Below, one piece after another: positions 10,500 to 20,300 of a DNA stretch of 34,322 nucleotides (position 1 is the stretch's first letter; each line of letters starts with the position of its first letter). Below the pieces are notes generated by a model, which ran no database searches, was not told the DNA's origin, and worked only from the letters and a program-made list of their open reading frames with translations. Source of the DNA: Larix sibirica (lineage: Eukaryota; Streptophyta; Pinopsida; Pinales; Pinaceae); the NCBI GenBank assembly GCA_004151065.3, contig NWUY0304816242.1, positions 1 through 34,322 of the forward strand. Direction: 5' to 3'. Made by a program: the position numbers and the translations under genes.

Positions 10500-11330
10500 C
10501 AGTAAGAAAGTGAGCTTTAGTTCCATGGACACTTGACTAGAGTTTTTGAAAGCGCCTTAAGCAGTAAGTTCCATAGCCTTAGTTCAATACGTGAAAGCCT
10601 TACGGTAGTCCGTACAGTAAGTTCCATAGAGTTCAAATATGATATTATTCCCCATTTACTTTTTTTTATAAGAAAGAGAAAGAGAAAGTGCTGTTGTCCT
10701 AAGCTGTAGTGGTAAGTACTACTATTTTAGACTACTTGCCTTAGTCCATAGTGTAAGTGAAAGCCTTAAAAGAGTGCTGTATTGAAAGCCGAGTGAAAGC
10801 CTTTAAGTTGTGTCTCCATTCTTTTCATTTTCAACTAGTTCCCTTCCTTTATCCCTGTCCAGCGAAGAACTAATTATAGCTCTCTCTATAAGTTCCATCA
10901 GGTAAGTACTAGCAGTAAGGTACTATTAGCCTTACGGTTGTGTCCGTAGAGTCAGTACTAGGCTTGATCCTTCCGGTAGGTCTTAGCAAGAAGTAGCACA
11001 CTATGGATTCTGTTCCTGAAATGATACTTATAAGGTCTTTCTTCCTTACTTGCTTTCCGGTAGCTGTAGTCTTAAGCTCCCATGTACTTCCTTACGGTAC
11101 CGGTAGTCTGAGTCGCCCTACGGACTGTAGAGAGTAATAGCCTTAGTTCTAGCCTTAAGAGACAAACCTTAGCCTTTTCCGTTAAAGCTTTAGTCTTTAG
11201 AGTATGCCTTAAGGTCTTTCTTTAGCCTTAGCCTTAAGCCAGAGTGAAAGCCTTAGTATAGTGCCTCCTGAGTCCATGTAAATGAGCCGCCTTTAGACAC
11301 TATCTTATTCTATGCACTGAGTGGCATGGA
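10500..11330. repeat. Degenerate repeat family A, first block
   Basis: The block is built from variants of agtaagttccatag (near 10563 and 10612), gccttagtcc, tgaaagcctta, tacggta and similar words. It shares the 17-mer cccttcctttatccctg (10841-10857) and cagcgaagaact (10860-10871) with a second block at 30420-31760. No reading frame is kept. Confidence 0.6.
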
Positions 11331-11830
11331 CACTAGCCCTAGAGGAAACCCCGCAGGGTTGAGCGTAGCGAGTCATGGCTCAGAGGACACAACACCGCAC
11401 ATAGAATGTGTTGGCTTGAAACCGCTCAGATAAGGGAGGTTACAGCTGCTCAACTACTAAAGGAACGGGGAAACACGAACTATCTAAGACGGATTGAACC
11501 CAATAAGTCAATCCGCAAATAGAGATCCTACAAGGCGAAATAGCTCTGAAGCAGAATGGGAACGGGAATAATGTAACATAGATTAAAACCAACTCAACTC
11601 TTTCTTAGGGTCTTCCTATACATTGAATGGGCACTAGCACACCATTACCTTTTAACTAAGGCCAGGGCAGAGATCAATGATGACTATGTTTGGTTTACCT
11701 GTGAGCAACAACGAATAGAATCTGTTACCCAACGAACGATGCCAGGTGATTTACGATGTAGACCGGGACCAGGAGAGGAACCCCTAGCGGAGAGCTGGTC
11801 ATCTTGTTACGCTGCGATCTTTCATAGCCA
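11331..11830. other. GC-richer block without repeats, not identified
   Basis: Composition changes here: the sequence is richer in G and C, has no obvious internal repetition and contains purine-rich, structure-prone words such as gagcgtagcgagtcatggctc and cctagcggagagctgg. It could be a piece of an organellar intron or other structured RNA. However, I find no group II domain V (an AGC...GTT hairpin) and no rRNA or tRNA core, so I do not name it. The stretch 11830-12100 shows nothing more. Confidence 0.3.
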
Positions 11831-12119
11831 AAACATTAATAAACATTAAACTCAACATAAGTTACGCCTTACTCACTAACACACTTGTTACCCCGCACTT
11901 GGTACTCAAAAACGGGACCTTCACTTAACTAAGGGCACTGACGCGACAAACAGAAAGTATACAGACTCACTTACTGGAAGCAGACATCTACCACAAGGTG
12001 CAAGCGTACTAAGCTACTGATACGAAGGGCAACCCCCTATTATAGGTGTCAGATGTGACCAGAAAACCTTGACTCACGATTCGAAAGCACATTGCCCACG
12101 TATTCGTATGCTTTGGGAA

Positions 12120-13426
12120 TCTTGCTTACGAATATAAGAATCCCTATCACGATCATCAGGAGGAACTGGGTCTCGATCTGCGGGGTATGGATCTCAAAAT
12201 GGATCTTCATCACCCGGATAAACTATTGGTGGTAAATCGAAAGCAACTGTAGCTTCATCAAAATAAAAAACAGCTGCTTAGTCACCAAAATTGACTACTG
12301 AAACTACTGATGGTACTGACGGTGGATAAGTTGGTGGTGGATAAGCTCGGTATCGTGGACCAGGTTTTCGTATAGTGTGTCGTAGAGAACCACGAGCATC
12401 TGACTCACGATCATAAGGGACTGAATCACGAATTGGATCTTGTCGTACAGGCACGGAATCTCGATCTCGAAGGTGCTAACAAAGGTATGGATCTCGTTCA
12501 CGAAGGTCATAGTCTCGATCTGGATCTATTAGTAGGGATGCTACCGAAGCTGCCGTGTATGGATCGAATCTTTTCCCACTAACTCTAATTTCACACCAAT
12601 GTATTGTTTGTTCACTATATTGTGACTCGCCTTTGCTATTGTTAATAGGCCCCTATCTTGGAGCCCGCGGAATGGAGGTTCTGGTTATATTAGAACCCGC
12701 TTAGAGTCTTGCCACCGTATGAAGTCTTACTTCTTAAGCCTTACTTTTACCCAAATCGCAAAATATACAAGGTCAAACCACGCCAACTTCTTATTTGGAC
12801 CTAAAACCCACTGATTGGTCATTTGACAAGTTAGCACTGTGCTGCTGCTCCTATTCGGCAGGGAGGGCAGGAAGAATAATACGTTTTGCCTAAGTCAATC
12901 GCCATGAAACTTATGCTTTATTCTTACCTTCCCTTACGCTTACTACCAGGGGTGCTGCCTTTACCCAGGCCCCCGGCTCTGGAGATGGATCTCGATCAAT
13001 TGTCATGGGATCTATATATTTCTCTGGCGCTGAAGGATACGCTGCTGGATCAGCTTCAAGCGGCGAGGATGCTTCCTTTGCTACGGGTGCTTCATAATCT
13101 CGATTTCAAACTACTGGATTTGGAGCTAAACGAACTGGATCAATTGCTTCGGGGTCAATGGATGAAACTACTGCTCTTGCTTCCTCTACTGAGCCATAAA
13201 GTTCATAATCACGGTCAATTGGTTTTTTCGATGCTCCTACCTCCGCGTCTTTCGCTCTGTCTGCTTCTGGTTCATTGGCAGGATAAACTAAGTCAATGAG
13301 GTAAAGTTCATCATCTCGATAAACCATATATAGATCTGCTTCACCCAGAACTAAATATACCTTCCCCACTGCTTTGGCCCCTGCATATTTATTTGCAACT
13401 GGAGGCTTATTTGGCATAAGAGACAA
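12120..13426 (-). pseudogene. Decayed ORF rich in Asp, Pro and Arg, unknown
   Basis: On the minus strand an open frame of 106 codons (13426-13106) starts MSLMPNKPPVANKYAGAK and contains YMVYRDDELYLIDLVYPANE, then an acidic part with KPIDRDYELYGSVEEA. Similar text resumes after a stop (EAPVAKEASSPLEADPAAY near 13050-13100) down to about 12955. A different but like-flavoured part, full of DPxxRD and RDRD motifs, lies at 12540-12120, where ggatctcgatct-type repeats drive the pattern. The residue use (acidic, Pro, Tyr) looks like a disordered protein tail and suggests a former coding region of a few hundred residues. I do not recognise a family. The plus-strand frame at 12886-13299 is its antisense shadow. 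Confidence 0.35.
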
Positions 13427-13665
13427 AAGTATAGTCTATAGTCCCAGATCCGGAGCCAATTTTAGTCCCAATTCCAGTTTCACCCGACGATTACCCATAA
13501 CCAGTAAATGATTCCCGTAGTGAGAGTGAAAGCACCCGTCGAAGAACCCGCGTAAGCACCCATTTATTAATAACTAACATACGGGGCAAAGTAAAAGGCA
13601 GTCGTTTCATAAGTTTATGCATATCCCGATGTGGATTCACCAACGTCATCTGAGCGCGCATCCCT

Positions 13666-13851
13666 TTAATTTATAGTGCCATAACCAGCTTTCCTTCGCC
13701 CTGTTCCAAGTGGAGTTCCAGATGGAGTGCCCGCTTCAATAGCAGCACCATCAAGGGTAGCAAATATAATAATAGCCGCAGATAAAGCAACAGACTCAAT
13801 GCCCATTTTAATAAGCCCTTCTTCCATTTTTATATCAATTTCGAAAGCCAT
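13666..13851 (-). CDS. Small ORF of 61 aa, unknown
   Basis: The product starts MAFEIDIKMEEGLIKMGIES, has a hydrophobic Ala/Ile segment (SVALSAAIIIFATLDGAAIE) and ends with a Gly/Thr/Pro-rich tail. It lies about 240 nt upstream of the 106-codon frame on the same strand. The sequence between them also gives Gly/Thr-rich text in shifting frames. Together they may be the broken front part of one longer gene with the Asp/Pro/Arg-rich ORF. No family is recognised and no promoter is evident. Confidence 0.3.
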   Translation of the reverse strand: MAFEIDIKMEEGLIKMGIESVALSAAIIIFATLDGAAIEAGTPSGTPLGTGRRKAGYGTIN

Positions 13852-13869
13852 AGCTCGTTTTGGATCCTT

Positions 13870-14450
13870 CAGTTTGGGAGGGAAAGGCTGCTAAGGCAGA
13901 GGGAGCAGAGAGAGATACAAATAAATTGCAAAGCTATTGCCTTAGGTTTTCCGAGCTCCCCTCTCTTTGAGCTATGAGTCTTTCTGGGGTACAGTTTCAA
14001 ACTTATGTGCTGCCAGTGCTTATAAATAACGTTTTTCTGTAACTTGAGCGCGGTTTGGGGAGAAATTGTGTTGTAATGTACAAGCATTCTTATTATTAAG
14101 AAAATATTCTTTCCATCATTTGTACCTTGCTATATTGAGTTATATTTAGTCTTTTTTAGTCTTTTTTAAGAAAGAGCCGGAACAAGCATCTACGAAGTAG
14201 TTGAGACGTGATCGTATAATACAGAAGACGTTGCAGAAGCATACTGGGGATTCCACACTCTAGGAAGCAGCTGTGAGGCAAGAGGCCGCTTCGTAAGTCT
14301 TCCGTAGTCACTGGTAATACTGGGTGCCTATCGCATTTCCTTCTGTTTATAGATTTCCTAGCTGCAAAGTAGTAGGTAGTTATTCCGCAGTATTTCAATT
14401 ATGGCAAGCACTAGCAGCAGATACTTTTCTATTTCCAATATAGTAAGTAG
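13870..14450. other. Unassigned stretch, possibly pararetrovirus or LTR leader
   Basis: This precedes a primer binding site at 14454, so a leader or LTR end would be expected here. I see a repeated tagtcttttt word (14149-14167) but no defined terminus, TATA box or polyadenylation layout I can defend. The minus frames at 13869-14087 and 14156-14398 look like chance. Confidence 0.3.
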
Positions 14451-14453
14451 ACG

Positions 14454-14465
14454 TGGTATCAGAGC
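14454..14465 (+). other. Primer binding site complementary to initiator tRNA-Met
   Basis: TGGTATCAGAGC is a perfect match to the primer site used by plant pararetroviruses (Caulimoviridae) and many copia elements. The open frame that follows within a few bases resembles a caulimovirid movement protein, which favours the pararetrovirus reading. Confidence 0.7.
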
Positions 14466-14589
14466 CCGGTTGCCTTCTTTTGGTAATAAGAATAAGAAAT
14501 AATAAAGTATTGATGATAAACCCCTTACTTTTCAATAATTTTAGCCTAATACTAACTGGGCTCTTCCTCATGTTCCTGCATCAAAAAAT

Positions 14590-14957
14590 ATATGACTTAG
14601 GTATTTGCAGCTTTTGTGCTACCCAGAAAATCCGATATACCTCTGCAAATATTCCTGTACGCTTGGATAAAACTGCATATAAAATTACTCTCATTAAGCA
14701 AGAAGATATTAACTATGGTCTTTAACATGGCTATAAAGATGTCCACCTCGGTATGATTCAATTCGAGTTCAATCCTCTTGTTCGCCCTGGTCTGAATGTG
14801 TTTAGTCTATGTTGTTTTCTTGACTGCAGACATCTCAATTTTTGCAAAATGCCTAGTTGGATGTTTTGAAGGCCCTTACACAATGGTGCTGTCTGGTCCT
14901 CAGTTTGTCCCAGATATGTTGTTAGTATCACAGATCCTTATATAAAACCGCGCTTAT
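14590..14957 (+). pseudogene. Movement-protein-like frame of an endogenous caulimovirid, broken
   Basis: One plus-strand frame reads through from just after the primer binding site to 14957, with internal stops at 14723 and about 14867. Its second half has a pattern I associate with the 30K movement-protein family of plant pararetroviruses. The spaced motifs are HLGMIQ, NPLVRPGLN, an LDCRH segment, NGAVWSS and a VSITDP segment. In the family this protein widens plasmodesmata for cell-to-cell spread and is usually the first ORF after the tRNA-Met primer site, as here. Coat protein, protease and RT parts are not seen downstream, so only the front of a viral copy remains and it is inactivated. 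The assignment rests on motif memory, not a search. A copia-type gag is the main alternative. Confidence 0.5.
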
Positions 14958-15419
14958 AACACATTAACACGTTATTTGCCAAAGCTATTTCCCCTCTATT
15001 TTTGCAGTTATTTCGCCGGATATGGTGCGGGAACACATAGTGCGGGAACACATGGATCAATATTTTGACAATTGAACTGCAAATAGATCCATTTTTTTTT
15101 GCATTTCAATAAGTAAATGTACAATTTAATACATCAAGAGTTGCATTTCCCGAGAGAAATGTACATCCTTAAATCCCACCCTAGGATCACCAGACCGTGT
15201 AAAAAGAGTAATTATGTAAACCATTTATATTATCCCAGTGAAAGTGGCCATGGTCCCAAATGTTTATATTGGTTTCCACCCCTATAGCTCCTCATAAACT
15301 TATCAATGCTTTCTTTCATTTAGCATGTATAATCTAATGTATCTAGTATAGCTGCGCATTCATACAGTAAACATTGAATAACTTGTAACAAGAAATAAAG
15401 CACAGTCAGTATTAGTAGC

Positions 15420-15560
15420 AACTAGGAACTACCTTTTAGAGAGAGAAAGACTAGGAACTATCCTTATCTTAGAGACTCTTTAATAACTAGGAAGTATCTT
15501 TAGAGTGTAGCAGCTAGGAAGTATACTTAGCAAATAGAATTAGCTCCTTAAGATAAGTTC
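15420..15560. repeat. ctaggaa-type degenerate repeats
   Basis: Variants of ctaggaactatc / ctaggaagtatc occur near 15422, 15450, 15486 and 15513, about 28-36 nt apart, with tagag words between them. Sparser variants (taggaactag) continue to about 16080. The stretch 14960-15420 has no recognisable feature. Confidence 0.55.
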
Positions 15561-16129
15561 TTTAGTTAAGTCAGAATAAATACACGATCAAACCAGGGAC
15601 CGGACCCGAAACCCAGATGAAATTAGCCCCCGCGAAGATTTAATCAATGCTTGGCCTAGGAACTCACAGACGCACAAACATCTTTATAGCGTCTGAACGA
15701 AGAGAAGGCAAGGAATCACTGGTATCACAGCAACAACCTATCTTGATCCTGCCCTAACTATAGGATCTATAAAGTCTAATCCTTAGCATTTCTAACTGGT
15801 AGCCTCTATAACTCATAGGAAGATCTTAAGTATACAAATTATAGCATTAGGAACAGAAAGAACTAGAATGTCTTTTTTAGTATTAAGTATAGGAACTAGT
15901 TAGTAGCTTAGTTTATAGAGTGTTTATAGAGTGAGAATAAGGAGGAGGACTTTATGAAGAGTAAGAACTAGTCTGTATGCCTGAGTGTAGGAGCTAATAT
16001 GTATGCTGAGGAAATAGAGAGTAGCTCAGGAATATTTATATTATTTAATAACTATAGCTGATAATGAAAGTATTGTTGATGAACTATAGCTCTATAATCT
16101 GATACAGGAACCAACTGAAAGCATCATAG

Positions 16130-16620
16130 ATCCTCCGTCTCTCGTCGTCTGGTGGTGACAACTTGGAATGGTGAAAACTTGGAAACATAATCCCCCGGTC
16201 TGTTGGATATTAGGTATAACTCAATCACTATCTCGTATCGTAGCAACTTGGTGGGTAACATAATCTCTTTCTTCGTGTGGTGAAAAGGCGAATAAAGCCA
16301 GTTCACAAGCAAGCCCGTGTCTTCGATCAGTGATTCAAAGTTACTCCTTCCGCCTGTTGTACCTAACCTTTCCCGTTGCGCCTTCCCATACCGTACGTGT
16401 TTGAAAAATGTGGCATGGTGTGATGTTGACCACAATTGGGTATCGTGTGTGATGTTTAACGGGTATCCTGTGACGGGGGACTTATCACTTCAACCTGGCG
16501 TCAACTTGGTAACTCAATTACAATATTATTATCTTGTTATCGTGGCAACTTGAAACATATAATCTTTTGTATATGGTATAAACTTTTCTCAACTTTATTT
16601 GGTGTCAACTTGGCTACAAT
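16130..16620. repeat. caacttgg-type degenerate repeats
   Basis: Variants of the word caacttgg occur near 16159, 16174, 16242, 16501, 16543 and 16605, often followed by aacataatc or aactcaat. Opposed open frames of 103 and 78 codons overlap here and are most likely products of the repeat. Confidence 0.5.
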
Positions 16621-16662
16621 GGTGGAGTATTTCGGGGAATGGCTCTACCTCCCGGAATGGTT

Positions 16663-16730
16663 CTCTCTGGCCCCTCTCCCTGGGTCTTCTATCTAGCTTT
16701 TCCAAGAAGACTCTCTGGCCCCTCTCCCTG
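16663..16730. repeat. Exact 20-nt direct repeat, period 48
   Basis: ctctctggcccctctccctg occurs at 16663-16682 and 16711-16730, with cccgga words on both sides. The composition is strongly pyrimidine-biased. Confidence 0.85.
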
Positions 16731-16899
16731 AATTGCTCAAGCCCCTATCTCCCGGAAGCCTAAATAAAGTCCCCCCTTAAAAGAAGACTCCATCTAGCCA
16801 CAAGACCTTTCTTTTACTTTGCATCTGATCTCAAATTTTGAATCAACATATGTAAGGCATCGATGTATCAATCAATAAAAGCGCACCTCTTTGTTCACT

Positions 16900-17010
16900 T
16901 CACCTAATCATGTGTAGCGCCTCTGTGTAGACCTCTTTATAGCACCTGTTAGAAGCACCTGTTAGCAGCACCTCTAGGTAGCCTCTCCGTGTAGACCTAA
17001 TTGCTCATAT
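16900..17010. repeat. Short degenerate repeats of gcacctgttag and cctctgtgtagacct
   Basis: Units agcacctgttag (about 16939, 16952) and cctct/cc-gtgtagacct (about 16920, 16985) alternate. A related cctctgtag family lies at 33340-33400. The minus frame at 17005-17217 next to it is not convincing as a gene. Confidence 0.5.
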
Positions 17011-17329
17011 CACCTGTTCGTTCACTGCGCATAGCTCCTCTCCCTGGTTCTGGCCCCTTCCTACTGGCTCTAGCCCCTTTTTTAATGTCTCTCTAGCTTC
17101 TTGCCAGCTGGTCGAAATCAAACCAAGGGGTGAGGTTGTTTCTTTCACGCTTGTCTGGTTGGTTCCATTCAGGCAGGTACGGTAGTCTCTTTCATGCAGG
17201 TAAGGGATTGGTTCCAAACTTGGTTTTAATGTGGGACCAGCTGGGGTTAAGCAACTGGTTCCGTTGAAGCCTGTTCAATACCCTCGACATGGGAACATTA
17301 AAAGTCACCCGGCCTTTAAGGATAACTAA

Positions 17330-20300
17330 GTATATTCCAAGAATATTCCCTTTTGTTCATAAACCCTTTGTCTAAGTTAATGATGAGCTTAATCCGTTGT
17401 ATAAATTAATATATGAGTGCCATGCTCGTATACCTTAGCAATTAAGCAGCTAGTACATTTATATTATGTAAGGTTAATAACAGAGTCATTTAATCTATAG
17501 CCCTAAGCTTAACATTGCACCTCAGATTATTCTATTTGCATTATATATGACCGTTACATGGTATCCTGCTTGAAACCTCAGTCAATTTATCTGTTGCTAA
17601 CCCTTTTCCATAAACTCCTTAGATATAAGTAACGTACCTTATCCTGGAGGGTAAGCTGTACTATGTATCACTGATGACGTGCATGAACTAGTCCACCTGT
17701 ATCATCTACAGGTGTTCCACTATCTGAGCCTCTTCTGCTTAGTAAATTAATGCGTATTGAGCACAATCAAATACTCTTAGAGTCACATATAATGAAAACT
17801 AAATGACAGAATTTATACAACTAAGAATCAGCCTTAACAAGCCTACCAGTATGGTTATCTCTGTTAGGGTCGTTTATACTGAGCATGCCTTACAAGATAA
17901 GCCTATTTACTGGATATTATAGTGTCGGACTAAGTCTCGATATCTATGGTATCATAGCACTTGACATCTAACGGATTAGTCATTTACGGCATCAGTCATC
18001 TATCTTTTGTAATAGTCCAGGCTTATATTAAGGTCTCAGTGTTACTAGGTTAGTATACAATATTAAGCCGTACAGTAGTATAATTTACGTAGTATACTTC
18101 GTAAGACAATAGTAGTCTTTTACGTAGTCCAGCCTAGGATTTATACCAGCATGAGTTAATCTATCACTAAGCCCACCGCTAGAATACTTAATGAGTTTAG
18201 GTATACTAACTCGTAATAGACCTCGTGTTAGACTAGTAAGCACTAAGGCTCATATAACTACTAGGCAAGTTGTAGAATCATGTAACACATACAAGAGCAT
18301 GGCACAAAGCGGCTACGTGAATTACGTGGTATGGAGCTATAAGTTTATTTACTGCTAATACATGACGGGTAATTTATAAGTTCCTAACCCTGTAATTAAG
18401 TTATGCAGAGAATTGCCATAAGTACGCCGGAACAGTATTAGTCATGGCTGTTCGACATAGTAAGCTGTTTACTTAGTGGTATACTGGTAAGCTCTGTTGT
18501 TCTAGGGTATACAAATACTATATACCCACTGAGTTAAGCAGATTAATTCAAATTATCTGCGCATAGCCTGAGCTAAAGGTATTGAATCTATTGCTAGCTC
18601 GTGCAGCGTAATTCACATAAAGGTGAATATACTCTCAAAGCTGAGTGCACAGGGATTCATCTACACCTTTCATTATAGTCGAGCTTGCTACTACATAATT
18701 ATCTTGCTTACTCGTAGGCTTAATAAGATGTAACTAATACTACGATATAGTAAGCATAGTTACTTTTTCACCCCGAGAAACAAGCCCAATTGACAAGAGT
18801 ACATTTTATACAGCGTAGTCCGATCTCAATTATTACAGGGTAATTTTACTGGTGCCCAGGATAAATCACACCATTAATGAGCTCTGGTCTTACGAGTATA
18901 GAGCCTTAACCTTCTGGATTCATATGACTTCATTAAGTAGATCAATCCGGAGTTACACTCTAGCATAACTTAAGTAGTACTACGTAGACCACGAGGTAAT
19001 CGATCTATAAGGAACCATTAGAGATATGTAAACTAGTGGTACCGGTGAGCTTACTCATATAACTAACGTCGAACGAGTTTGCCATTGTGTAATACGCAGG
19101 GTTGAGCGTGCTTAAAGTATTTGCTTTTCTAACACTGTACTATTTCTATTATTAAGTACTTGAGCCTGTTACTATCTAGTACTAATTCATAGTATGTGCA
19201 GATCACTAATTACACGTAGTCATATACATGGAATGACATACTCCAGCTTAGTAAGCAGGCAAATTGGTCACCGTTGCCTGTAAAGCAGAAAACTTAACAA
19301 CACTATAAATGGCCATGGAGCAAGTACCAGGATTGGAGTAAGGCAAGTAAGCATAAAGGCAGTACTGCTGTAGTATACAACTAAGAGTGCTCTTGAAGCA
19401 TACCGCTGTACATGGCTCGAAGTAATATACGCATATTATGGAGCTATTAGCACATAATATATACCATGTAACCTTAATATACATTAGCTTTTTATTACTT
19501 CTTATGTCACTCGTACTTGACCTATTACGGAGCTTGTAGAAGTGAGTCCATAAGATACTTTGCATCTATATTAAATAAGAAACCTGGGCTAAGAGTATCA
19601 CGAGGTTAAGGATTAGTTGGTAAATTATGAGGCATAACACAGTATTGCATTGTCTACATTCCAGTACAAAAGAGTTCTTTACCATTCCATAACTACGAGG
19701 TGCTTGCTCCATCTAGCTGAATGTGGTGCATCTACGGCTTTACTATCACGAAGCTTATGATAGCCGAGCCTTATCTATGAATTGACATGGAAAGCACCAC
19801 TAGGTAGAAACCACTATGCTCTCTAGTCCATGAAGCAAGTCTGATTTCGGGATAGATTAGTGCCCAGAAGTAAATATAGAGTACTATGACAGGTAAGTGT
19901 AATATACATAGTCTTAATCGTAATACCAATAGGGTTAGCCATACTAAATAAGTATAACTATTGGCATAACATAGACGCAGTTTGTAGAATGCAAGGTTTC
20001 TTAGCAGCACACTCCGGGTTATATTAGAGTCCTAGCGCATCTGGAGCACTAGGATTTAATAAATTACAGGTAGTTTCTAATGTTAAGTAATAAAAGTTAG
20101 TCTAGTACGTAATACCGCATACGACCCTGGTATTTAATTAATCGTATCCTTTATTTACTTATATTATACTCTAATACGCTGCACCTAGCTTAACATAGTA
20201 TAATGTACAGCATCCATATATTAGGTACTAGCAGTAACATAAAACCACGAGGTCAATAAAGATTGAAGTTACATAGTGATATCCATTAAGCCGGCTAGCT

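Noticed and set aside
12886-13299. Plus-strand ORF of 137 aa, Leu-rich
   Set aside because: It is the antisense of the acidic minus-strand frame; the Leu richness reflects complementary codons.
16900-17010. CRISPR-like array of short repeats
   Set aside because: Units are degenerate and unevenly spaced, without constant-length unique spacers; the setting is eukaryotic.
19560-19690. Minus-strand text WNVDNAILCYAS, faintly like the VDNATL block of cytochrome b
   Set aside because: Only a few residues agree; the expected neighbouring motifs are absent on both sides, so this is probably chance.
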